From the NCBI GenBank assembly GCA_947247005.1, contig OX365948.1, positions 40,614,601 to 40,678,600 on the forward strand: DNA of 64,000 bases, written 5' to 3'. Positions 1-10,981 of this stretch are shown here, piece after piece. Below the pieces are notes generated by a model. It was not told the DNA's origin and did no database searches. It saw nothing but the letters and a program-made list of their open reading frames with translations. The position numbers were made by a program, and so were the translations under genes. How positions within the stretch are numbered: the first letter of the stretch is position 1; every line of letters starts with the position of its first letter. The DNA is from Spisula solida. Lineage: Eukaryota; Mollusca; Bivalvia; Venerida; Mactridae.

Positions 1-437
1 GAGATTCAACAATGTCATAGACTAAAATAACACCAAAACACAAGTTAGAAAAGACCAGATTTTTTATTTCAAACTTCTTAGAAAATCGTAGAACAAATAA
101 TCTGAAACCAAAACGTCTTGACCATTCACTCCTTTCAAGCTCCTGTATGCCATCCTACCTATATTTGTGAAATCATTTGAATTCACCGGTGTAAACTGCA
201 AAAACACTGCTTTTTTGGTATGGTTTAAGTTGTCCAGATTATATTCTAGTTACACGAAGATTAGTCAGAATCTTCTGACAGCGTGCATATTCCTGGAACT
301 ACCCTCTTGTGGTGAAAACTAAGCCAGGGGGCTATACCAGTACTATTTATAACAACTTTGTTATGCTGCGGCATCATGCCACAACATTCCTTTCCGCTAA
401 CCATTGGCCTCCGAGGATGGCATACACTCCAAAGTTA

Positions 438-1565
438 TCAGCTGTCTATAATCTCTAATGCTCGTGCGAATGTCGATTGTTCCACTAGTACCGGATGAAG
501 ACCCAGTGCTGCTGAAGCCTGCTGTATAAATAACTGAAATACGACTGCAAAATTTCCATTTTCATTTAAAGAATACATATAAAATGTAAAACTCAGAAAA
601 AGAACAGATTTTTTTAAAAGCAAGTTCTTTGTAAATCATAAGTTGGAAGTATTCAATTGATTTTAGTGATGTAATTTGTTGAGCTCAGACTTAAAGATCA
701 TTCCTAAAATGGCCATCCCCCACCAAATATGTTTGCTCGTAACAAGACTAGAAAGAATTATGGTTCCTGATCAAGGCATAACTCATTGTTGCCATAAGTA
801 AATGTTTAAGTTTCAAGCAAGACAACTCTAAAATGGAACCAGACAGTGTTATCGTTCTTAGCCACAGTTCTTGACAGTTATTCATATTTCAAGTCAGTAT
901 CATAGGTAGTTGACGAGTTGTGCTACAAAAGTGTGACACGGAAAGACGGAGAATATTACCATATCCGGCACTGCCTTTTCGGCGGAGGGATAACAGGGTC
1001 ATCTGATGGGATTTTCACGGGGGATTACAAGGTCATTTTGGGGGGGGGGGGGGGGGGGATTTTCACAATGATTCCAACACAGAGCAATTGAACATTGTCC
1101 CCAAATGTAAGCTGGAACATGGAATGCTCCTTAAACTCCAGTCGATGCCCCGACACTACGCCTTCTGAAATGTACAAAGTAATCACATTAGCCAATTCAA
1201 GTACATTGTAATGAAAACAAACACATGATTCGCTTCTCAACCTTTTATTGACATGATTGTAGCATTGTACAAAAATTTAATACACAATTGCAAAAATCCA
1301 GTGGTAGGGACATACCATGTTTACACTGCCTTCTGAAGATGAAATGGCCAAATGCAATTTTAAAAGCATATGCAACAATGCCACCAATATAATTTTTTTA
1401 TAGCATTTACTATTATTTGGATGAAATATCATTTCATTAGTTTAGTTTTCATGAACTTCACTTACAATTTTACTTGTCACAGACCGGTATAAAGACTTGT
1501 CTTCACTTAACCGCTGCACTGCATGAAGTTGGTCAATGACTGTCTGACTCATGAATGTCATTAGC
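438..1565 (-). CDS. Putative terminal exons of an unidentified minus-strand gene
   Basis: Two segments look like exons. Exon 1466-1565 has an acceptor (GGAAACAG at its high-coordinate edge) and a strong donor GTAAGTG, and reads LMTFMSQTVIDQLHAVQ followed by RLSEDKSLYRSVTSKI. Exon 438-533 follows an acceptor TATTTCAG, reads LFIQQASAALGLHP, then VLVEQSTFARALEIIDS, and stops. The first ends in phase 0 and the second starts in phase 0, so they can be joined directly. Both look amphipathic and helical. I do not recognise the family. No convincing upstream exon was found between 1566 and the SNRPA1 stop, which weakens the call. They could be the end of a small gene, an alternative 3' end of SNRPA1, or chance open frames. 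Confidence 0.3.
1040..1058. repeat. Poly-G tract
   Basis: A run of about 19 G residues beginning near 1040, after tcattttg. The length is likely to vary or be misassembled. Confidence 0.8.
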
Positions 1566-1889
1566 CTGTTTCCTTCAACAAATACTTTATGATAACAAGT
1601 TTTTAAATCATATTGATAATTTCAGTAAAAATGTCTAACAATTAGCAGAAAAAGAACTTACAGAAAAATTAATTCGAGTATAATCACATGGCATGGCCCT
1701 TTCACATGAATCAAACCACTATTTATAAGAACAATATATAACAATACAAAAAGGTAGTGTGTGTGTGTATCTTGCCCCTTATCAGTCTCAATAACTGACA
1801 CAATATATGTAAACATGTACATAAATATATATACTTAGCGTCACTGAAAAGTTACCACATATATAAACCTCTATATTTTGTATACAATA

Positions 1890-2018
1890 AGAGAGATCAC
1901 CGTATTCATATGCAAAATGCCCACCAGCAATCTATTGGATAAATGAACAATAAAAACGTGCCATTCACCAATAGCTAGCTGGTGGTACTAATTCCTTTGT
2001 ATACAAACACGATCTCTT
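1890..2018 (-). mobile_element. MITE-like element, family A copy 1
   Basis: About 130 bp bounded by gagagatca at one end and gatctct at the other. It carries the same internal sequence, in opposite orientation, as the segment at 7926-8062: gtatacaa, a caatagct-type block, a ttattgttcat block and a catatgaat/attcatatg block. Non-coding. The two copies sit downstream of and inside SNRPA1. Confidence 0.6.
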
Positions 2019-2763
2019 CTATATGACCTATCAGTACAAAATTTTCATAATGTGTGCATTTGAATATTGTTAAATAGGATAGCTGTGACTACAGTCAGGT
2101 CAAAACACAGTCGTGTTCAGCTTTTAACACAGTGTAACGTGGACTTTAAAATATAAGAGTCAATAGGGTGGTAACTTTTCATTGACGCTGAGTATATACA
2201 CAAAACAAACATATTAAAAATATTAAGCTTCAAATACATTAACTGTCCCTCAGATATATAACTGATGCAAATAGGAGATTGGTTTATTTACCAATTAATC
2301 ACCCCTTCCCCCAGTAACATGAACCTACAGTAGGTTCAACAACGAGGTAATTCAGTTCAATGATGAAGCATAAAATAAGCCAGAACAACAAATCTTTACA
2401 GGCAATTTATCAAATATTTGAGCTTTTCTCTATAAAATGTCACTGATGATTCTCATGTGAGCAAACTATGAATGATAAAAAATGAAAATATGTACAAATG
2501 TACTCACATTTAGAAGATCTACATATTTTTATCAGTTTTTTACCAATTATAACCATTTCAATGCTTACAATGAAAATCATTTCACTGATCAGTAAAAAAC
2601 GTTTTTGTATGATTGAATTACCAAATGGTCATTCTGAGCGTAACAGCTTTCACCCCGAACATGAAGCTCTACAGCTGTATTTGAAGCTCGTAAATTGTAA
2701 AGCATGCTCTGAAATGGATTCAGTAGGTTAGATAATAAATGTTGAAAGTTCCATGATGGAAAT

Positions 2764-5700
2764 TCATGTTTCCATTTCTTCCTCTTCGCCACGCGCTGAA
2801 AACAGAAAATGAGAACATGTATTAAATGACAGTAGATCAAAATTGTTTTGTTTAAATATCAAATGTCGTTTTAACATGATACAAGTCCATACCATGTAGG
2901 TTACAGAAATGCTTCATTGGGGTAGAAACATGTATTCCAATGATAAACTAGAGCTGTCGCAATTCGGCAGACTAATATACCCCCGCCGGCAAAGTGTCAT
3001 AATTATGCCAAAATTCATTGCAGCGCAAATTCCTTTCTTCATGCACATCTATATGTTGAGGTTGTTCATCTGTGAAAGTTTGAGCGAAATCCTGCCAAAA
3101 CTGTAGGAGGAGTTGCGTCCACAAGAATGAGTCTACGGACAGACAGACAGACTGGCATACAGACAAGCTGAATCCTGTATACCCCCCTAACAACCATATT
3201 GACAACAAAAACCTCACAATTCCATTGGAACAGTACACTAGCAGCTCGAAAAGGTGTTCCCATATAACTGGGTCATTATTGCTGATACTGGTCAAAGGGA
3301 GATAATAGATAGTCCAGTCATAATTAGAATTACATACTTATCTCCTTTTGACCAATATCAGCAATAATGACCCAGTTACAAAGACACAGATTAGGTGACA
3401 ACTGCTGCTAAAACTAAGTAGCACTGCCTCATACATTCATAGTTTTGTACCTACTCTTGTATAATAGGTACAACTTTTTTAATTGAACTACTGTGTCCAA
3501 TAATATACATTCCCATCAATTGATCCCAACACACCCACAGACAACCGTGCAAACTGAATATATTACATACAGTACAGTGACTACAGCCTCCTGTGAAAGC
3601 ATTTATTTAACATATGCATCATCCCTATTCGGAAGGCCAGCAAATTCGGCTAATGAAACAAGTAATTTATTACAAACACATTTCCCTCCAAACCCCTACC
3701 ATATAATACCAGGCACAAGGAATGCAGATACTCAGTAGCCATTATTAAATGAAGAAGTATACAGCTGATGACTCGCCCAACACTTATTGAATGGACCTCT
3801 ATTGAAATTTAAACCTTCAGCCACATCCTACCAAGATGTATGCATTTACCACTCAGACACAGGCGGACTGTGTAATTATATAGTAAAGATTATATATGAC
3901 ATTACCTAATCTTGATAGTGCAGCACGACCAGGGATCTGACCAGTTTTCAACATATTGTTTAGTCTCTCCACCTCCTCCAATGTCTTTGCATTTGCTATG
4001 GCAGCCTGAATTAAGCAAACAATAATTTTATATTCAATCATCCAAACAATTTACACTAATGTTTTACTTTAAGAAAAACAATAATATACCTGTGAACTTT
4101 GAATTTAACCTTATCTGAACTTATTAAAGTTCCCATCCAATCTTGACCTGGTGAACAGAAATCTGTCCAGGATATTTCAACCTTTCACAAAGATTTGTTT
4201 AACCACATTTGTGATGCCTAGAGCCACATTCATGAAACAATTACGTCATGCTCGAACTTTGAATATTGTTTGCTTCACCAGTTTTCTGTAAGTCAGAACA
4301 TACCATAACATGTAATTTTTATTATACATCATTAAAGCTGAAAATTAATGGTTATAGATAAAATATTAACAGCACAAAATACATCCATACCTTTATGAGT
4401 GCCACATCTTCCTTGGATGGACCATCTAACCTCTTTTCTGGGAGATTCTCACCAGGAACAAATGTTTTACTTCTCTTGCCAATATCAGCAGCCAATGCTT
4501 GACCTTTCTTGCCTTTAAACATTTTGTGGCTAGCATCTCGCTCCTATCGAAGTAAAACACATTTTAGGTAATTTATGTTGAACACTTTACTCTATAGATA
4601 TCCGTGTACGCCCACCCATATTATGCAGGTACAGCATCAATTCTTTTTCAGAAACTAGTATTGAGGGGAGACAATTCAATTACAGAAATAGACATAGGAC
4701 ACCTTATCAGGGGAGATCATTCTTGAGATTCGCCAAAAAAGCTTCACAGGAGATGTGATGGACACATTCTAAGGAGTTCAGGGTTAAATTTGAAGAAATG
4801 TTTAACATCCAAATGAAATCAGTTGATAACCCAATTACCATAAAACAATTGGCATACATTTTTCACAACGAATATGCTCATGAACATGGGAGAGTTCAAA
4901 GGGTATGAGATGAACTGGACATAAACATTCATTTTAATATGTATAACTTGCAATTGTGTGTCGACTACAATGTCAATGAAGATTTGGGTATTTAACCTCC
5001 ATGAAAACACAAAGAAGTCGTCTTTAGGCAAATATTTTTATGAATATGTTATAAATATATTGCCAATACAGACTTCTGGAATACTGAAAAAATTTATCTG
5101 ACACTCGGTGCGAAAAGCCCTTAAAATCTGCTGGTCCTATAAACAAACTGTCAGACACTGTATGGGCAGGTTGCATACTAGATGAGCATCCGACAGTCGG
5201 ACCAAATTTGCGAAAGATTGTGTCGGCCTTGGTCAAAATTTGTCAATCAGAACTGTCGACCAACGGTTTTCCAGAAGTCTGCCATTAAATAAGACATCTG
5301 AATAAACACAACTTACAGAAGACAAAATTATTGACACAAAACATGGCTTTATACACCAAATAAAACACAGAAGACGTCATTCACCTAACATTCTTACCTT
5401 TTGTCTCACTCGTTGAAAATCCAGCACTCTTAATGTAGGAACTTTGTGTAATACATACAATCTGTAATGTTTCTTTGTTGTGACAGGATTTCTCATTAAA
5501 CTGTAAGTAAACTTAGTATTAGTATAAACATAACTACTGAGCATAAAGCCTAGGTTCCACTGAGGAATTTCATATTGGTGATGTTTTCCCGATTTCTTCT
5601 GATACCACCCGTAGGTATGTAGATTTAGGTTGGTTATTCCAAGGCTTCAATGACAAGTCAATTTCTTCCGTTACTTGCTATCAGCATGTCCTCCACACGT

Positions 5701-8700
5701 TGAGTAGTTGCCAGTGCCTTGTGAAAATTATTCATTAATTTCAAGAAAACTGGTTAGGTAAACAGACATCAAATTATGACTGAATACATGTTGAACAAGT
5801 CATTAAGAATTGCAAGCAATACAGAAGTCCCCTACCGGTTTGAAGCAATTTTCAATGTTTCTGTTGCCATAGCAACCTCAAATTTGGTCGGAATCAAAAT
5901 GTGTTTGAACGTGAATAATCCCCTTATTGCCCTCTATCCACATACCAAGTTTCATAAACCTAGCTTGGGAACTGTTTCAGTTATGTCAGGATCCAGACTT
6001 TTTGGCGGACAGACTGACTGATGGACAGAGGGCAAACCTATAGTCCCCTCCGGTCAAAAACTGGTAGGGGACTAAAAACTTCAATGAAATCAGTCAAACT
6101 AATATGATTGGGTACCAGTAACTATTCCCTACAAAATGTGATTGTCTAAGTTTAATAAAGTACCTGAATGAGTTTGAATGAAGATGAAACCAAACAGCAT
6201 TATAAAGTAAACATCTCCAGGAAAACTTGTGTTAAGTCTTGCGTAACAAAACAAACTTCATCACTTGAAATTCATCTGTATATATTTAACTGAATGGCAT
6301 CTAACTGGAAATGATTGCAACTTCATACCACTAAGAACCGAAATATAGTTTTTGCAGTACTATCAAATCTTTGTAAAAAGGTCTTACCTGATATATTTAA
6401 GATTTTTTAATGATTCTAATGTATCCAAATCACCAAGTTCTTGCAAACCATTGTTGGTTAAGATTAAGGTTTCCAGGTTTGGAATTCCATGCTCAAGTCC
6501 TTCAGCTATACGTCTATAAAACACAAAGTACAGTTTTAATACAGAAACCACAAAAACAGTCAACCAGCAGTGCAGGCCCTCCCCTTGGTCAAAAGGCGAT
6601 GTCGTAACCCAGCGCCTTAAAGCCAGAATTGACTTTTCCCCAGTGCCTTATATCCTAGTATGGTGTCCTTAAATCACTATAGGTGGTAATTTTTCATGTC
6701 AGTATTGTGTTATTAGAGACATTAAGGCCTGTGTTATGTAATTAGTGCTTAAACCAGCCTTTAAATAATTGACATTGAAGAGTTTTCTTTTTCTAAAGCA
6801 TTTAATCCATTATTTTCATTCTTCTTTAGCATAAATGCCAGCATTAACCCCAGCACTTAAAACATTTCTGTGGAAGGGGCTTCATTGGTCAACCAGTAAG
6901 CCAGAAGGCCTAAGTACTATTTCAAATTAAATATTGACAACTAGAGGATAGTGTGAGTGAAAGAAAAATTTAAGTTTTATCTCAAAATGTCACAAAATAT
7001 TCCTATGAAAATATATACCCACATGTTCTTAACATCTTTGGTATGTAAAGTCATGGGATCAAATCGGAGACCTCTTCAAGTAACGCTTAATGATTCAGAG
7101 AAATATTGATAAAGATACTTACACAACTCTGTTATTATTGAGTAACAATGTTTTCAATCGAGGTAATAACGGAAATCCATCAAGTTTCCTGATGTCATTA
7201 TCAGAGAAATCTATGGTGTCAAATTGGTCCTGAAAGAAAGAAATGTATACCAAAATAACATTTGAATAATACTACAGAAAGTAATTCTTCAGACACGGCA
7301 AACAATACACATGTTTTTAATTAACATTAATGACTCTTCGAATCAAAATCTTAAATGTGGCTTTTTGGAATTTTCAAGGGTCAAAACACCTACTCCCGAG
7401 TCACCCCTGCCGACTTGTGCCACAATGCTCTTTAATAAAATCAATATTCTCAGCTTAGGTCAAACTGCCAAATAGAAAATGCCAAATACTGGTTTTGCAC
7501 CACATAATACTGGTAGTGGTAAACTAAACCATCCATATAAAAAACTTTTTAAGACAAAATTTAGTGTTAAGAACTTATTGAAAAGTAGAATGAATGCCAA
7601 ATACGAACCAGTGTAGCTCCCATGTTTTCTATGACTGGAATCTTGTAACCTGAAAAACACAACTATCACAATGTATTATAGTTCAATTTCGAGCATTGTG
7701 CCGTGACTGCCCTTTTAAGATTTCAACCATTGGTGTAGGTTTATAGCTCATAAGCTAAGTATTACAATTAAGGCCAATTATTTTGTGTGTCAGAATGGAC
7801 GTGACAGTAAAGTGCTCATTACATGGTACAATAACTTCTGTCCAACCAGGGTTTGAATCCCAAGAAAATATTTTTTCTTATTTTACATTTTTCAATTGCG
7901 CATAACTTACGCAATCCGTGTAGTAGGAGAGATCATGTTTGTATACAAGACCTTTATACCATTACCACCAACTAGCTATTGGTGAATGGCAGGTTTTTAT
8001 TGTTCATTCATTCAATAGGTGGCCGATGGTCATTTTGCATATGAATATGTTGATCTCTCTTATAACAGTATATATGACAAACCGTATTAGTTACAAAAAA
8101 AGTCATGTTCGTAATCATATTATTGTGAAATGTTATGCCGGCGTATCAACGTAAGGTCATATTTGCAGGACTATAGCTAGCTTCTATAGCTCTGCACGGT
8201 CTGGTGTGAAACATACCCAACCCAATCATTATTATAATAATAACACGCCAAACTAGTACTTGTACCCCAAAATAATGGAAGAACAGACATAGTGTGGTGC
8301 GAATCCTAAGTAGAGTAAGGTTTTGAGTATCGTGGTGGTATGGGTTGTGGCGCGGTATCAGAAATGGCGCACCTGAGATTAGTGGTCTTTTCTTGAGTTT
8401 AAGGCCCAAAATGACATACATTTCCAGTATATTTTTGGAAGGATGTGTGGTTTTGGTCTGTAATGCAAATAAACAATGTTCAAAGTAAAGTTTGGTGCTT
8501 TTAGAACTCGAAAGGTATGCTGTACCCATATTTGTTGTGATTTTCTTATGTCACTTTATTCCTTAAATATCGTAATCCCACAAAGGGGTAAAGCCACGAA
8601 GGGTAAAAAATGGCCCCATGTCCAAATCCTGTGAAAATGATAAATTCATACCATCAGTTGAAGTATTTTACAAAAACGGTATTTTTTAAGATTTTTTTTA

Positions 8701-10567
8701 AAACTGTTACCATGGTAACGGGTATAATATTTTGCCAAAAAATGGAAAAAAGCTTCTATTGCCAAAATAGTGAATCGAAATGTAAGTGCGCATCCATAGA
8801 GTGATATTAAGAATTGAAACTTATCTTTATTACGAATTTGGTTGCCATGGTAACAGTTTTCAAAAAATGCCCAAAATGCACATTTATGACTCCAAATTAA
8901 ATAAATTGACGTTTTTATTAAAGTGGGTGGGGTTCAGTGGGGTATATCAAAACAGCAAGGTGTATTTTTTGTAAGTTTTTTATGTATCATTGAAGTACAA
9001 TGTCTAATGATTGTGTACAGCATATAAAACATTGTACAATAAGTACTAAATGTATTGAGAATATGGCTAAAAGCGGGGTGAATGTCATGCCTTCGTGGCT
9101 CGATGACGAGAGGAAATAACGTTGAAGCGGTACCTAAAATCTTAAAATTTAATATGGGCACAGCTCTCGACCATCATGAATTGTGCTGTAAACAATGTAT
9201 TATAAAGTACAATTTCACATTTTAGTCATCTGATTTTGGTCGAGGACTGTGCCCTTATTAAAAAAATCACTTATACTGGAAAAATATGGACAAAATATGC
9301 CATTTTTGTGAAAAATGGCCAAACATGGATACCAATTAGTGGACAGGTGACAGGTAAAAATCAAATTTGATGAAAAATGCTTCCCTATGCAAACGGATAA
9401 AGCTATCCACATTACAAAAATATACAAATGACACATAATAACATACGTTGACAATTTAATAATTTATAGGCCAATTCAGACCTTTCGTGGATCTACTCCT
9501 TTGTAAAATGAAATTTTAACTTCAAATTTTTTTTTGTAAAGAGCACTGGCATCCATGTTAACACCATGTAATATGATTAAAATGTCCTACACACTGTCAA
9601 ACACAGGAAATGGTGTCCAGAAGGATGTAACTTTCTTATTAAGAAAAACTGAAAAAACTAGTCAAAATCTGAAATAATATGTTTCGAAAATGTTGTTAAT
9701 ATTAACTGTCATTGATATTTTCGGCATTCCCAAATCAAGTTGGTGACAGATCAGACTATGCAGATGCCATGAATGATTCTTACATGACAGTAATAGATGA
9801 TTTAACACTTGTTTGGACATCTTCAAGTTGTCTTGGTGACTCAAAAAGTATAATGGCAATTAGTAACCAGTGCAATTCTGTCTCGATACTAATTATTGAT
9901 TTATTATCTAAGAAGAAGTATACAAAGTAAGCTATTATATAAAAATGGACTATATAGCCATAAAATAAAATTGGAAACAACTACATCATGAATCCTTTTA
10001 TTTTTTTACCATTAGGGACCTACATGATAGGTGCGCCATTTCATATCACGCTGACCTGACATAATAAGCCGATTGTGTCCTCATTGTAATGGTCATACAA
10101 CATGCATTGATGGAATTGACTATTGATATTTAGTGTCAATATGTTCCCATTGAATTGCCCTATCTTTTCTCAATCACTTTAATTATGAACGTTTTATATT
10201 TATAACAAAATAACGACGTAAACTGTTAAGTGCGCCATTTCCAATACCACGGGGATACGAATGACTAAATTATCATTCGTACAGAATACGTTTTTCTATT
10301 AAGCTCGAGAGAAACATAAATTGGTTTCTACATTGAAAATAAGCATTGACGAATAATAACTAACATCTTTGAGTTTTGGTTAGAAGCCTTATCGAATCAT
10401 GAACAACAGATTACCGGCGAATTTTAACCCCACCCACTTCTTTCAAATCGAAAGCGCCACAAAGATAAACGAATTGACAACGCACCACGTAAGTCTAACT
10501 CCCTGTCTCGTAATGGGTTTGTGTACTGTGCAGACTGCTCTATAAGTTCCGCTGTTAGTTTCACCAT
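2764..10567 (-). CDS. SNRPA1: U2 small nuclear ribonucleoprotein A' (U2A'), 8 exons
   Basis: Leucine-rich-repeat protein that binds U2B'' and stem-loop IV of U2 snRNA in the spliceosome. Coding exons in transcript order: 10486-10567, 7609-7649, 7123-7229, 6388-6513, 5398-5500, 4391-4543, 3906-4005, 2764-2795. Phases agree throughout and total 744 nt, or 247 aa plus TGA (the human protein is 255 aa). The start reads MVKLTAELIEQSAQYTNP in good Kozak context (AAAATGG). Then come GYKIPVIENMGATL, DQFDTIDFSDNDIRKLDGFP, ETLILTNN, LMRNPVTTKKHYRLYV, HKMFKGKKGQALA, EEVERLNNMLKTGQIPGRAA, and an acidic tail RGEEEEMET. The LRRs fill roughly residues 20-130, the LRR cap follows with the NPVTTKKHYR motif, and the C-terminal helix is last. 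All introns are GT-AG; intron 2 has a weak donor, GTTCGT. It is divergent from the HD gene. Identification is firm from family motifs alone. Confidence 0.96.
2950..3185 (+). repeat. Dispersed repeat, tagagctgtcgc/taatataccccc family, copy 1
   Basis: Starts at ctagagctgtcgcaattcgg, continues with taatatacccccgccgg, gccaaaattcattgcagcgc and cttcatgcacatctatatg, and ends with acggacagacagacag. Closely matched at 53540-53790 in the same orientation, and more weakly in reverse at 30180-30411. Non-coding; it lies in the last intron of SNRPA1. Confidence 0.75.
3255..3385. repeat. Hairpin-forming inverted repeat
   Basis: Arms of about 40 bp: aactgggtcattattgctga at ~3267 and the reverse complement tcagcaataatgacccagtt ending ~3378. 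They include tactggtcaaagggagataa and its partner, with a loop of ~30 bp. It lies in the last SNRPA1 intron. The structure is that of a short foldback MITE. Confidence 0.7.
5825..6075. mobile_element. MITE-like element with TIR agtcccctaccggtt
   Basis: The left end aagtcccctaccggtttg and the right end ggtcaaaaactggtaggggact are imperfect inverted repeats enclosing ~250 bp. The body contains gttgccatagcaac (an X-box-like palindrome) and ends in ggacagactgactgatggacag. The open frame across it (5776-6021) is a by-product of the repeat and shows no protein family. It lies in intron 4 of SNRPA1. Confidence 0.6.
7330..7408. repeat. Truncated copy of the aatggaacccctg family
   Basis: Contains tcgaatcaaaatctta, atgtggctttttgg and tttcaagggtcaaaa followed by ctcccgagtc. 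These also occur at 41250-41320 and 47440-47510 inside full elements with CAGGGG ends. Only the right half is present here. Confidence 0.55.
7926..8062 (+). mobile_element. MITE-like element, family A copy 2
   Basis: About 137 bp with ends gagagatca and tgatctctc. It is an inverted paralogue of 1890-2018 and lies in SNRPA1 intron 1. Confidence 0.6.
8560..9480. repeat. Repeat-like intronic tract with X-box palindromes
   Basis: SNRPA1 intron 1 contains two gttrccatggtaac palindromes, at 8706-8719 and 8841-8854, each followed by text on the pattern gtttt..aaaatgcc. Two tandem, diverged copies of one dispersed element are likely. No coding potential is seen. Confidence 0.45.
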
Positions 10568-10981
10568 TTTGAACCAGTGTTTGTCAACAAATACATAAAC
10601 AACGTTAGAAAAATAACAAAAGTTGAGCGTCTACACGAGTTTCATTTTTCTTTGCGCATGCTCTAACGGAAGTTTACGATCGGTATAAAGTCGAGTTCAG
10701 CACGTTCTAATTACAGGTAATTAACGAATTATGTATTTGTTTATTTCAGCTAAGTTAAGGTTTAGTTTTAAGCGAACTGCTGTTTTATTCAACCGAATAA
10801 GTTCTTTTATTAAGTTGTAATTAAAGTAAATGTTTTATAATTTGTTATACGTCGTGTATTCAGTACTATTCATTCAACCATCATACCTTAAAATAGGCCT
10901 AATTTCAGAAACGCTAAAACCACGTTGTAAGAAACCCGTTATTGTTGATTGAGAGTGGGAGTGGTTTAATCTGATCGAGAA
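10568..10981. promoter_or_regulatory. Divergent (bidirectional) promoter between SNRPA1 and the HD gene
   Basis: Only 414 bp separate the two start codons, which face away from each other. The interval holds an NRF1-like TGCGCATGC (10653-10661), an ETS-like CGGAAGT (10667-10673) and a rightward TATAAA (10684-10689). NRF1 and ETS sites are typical of housekeeping bidirectional promoters in animals. Promoter function is inferred from geometry and motifs; the transcription start sites are unknown. Noncoding 5' exons could also lie here. Confidence 0.6.

Noticed and set aside
1100..1143. Exon candidate after CATTTCAG reading GVVSGHRLEFKEHSMF
   Set aside because: Phase 2 start cannot follow the phase 0 end of exon 1466-1565, and no good donor follows; kept out of the gene model.
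8146..8529. 127-codon minus-strand open frame in SNRPA1 intron 1
   Set aside because: Low-complexity codon content, no motif and no splice phase agreement with SNRPA1.
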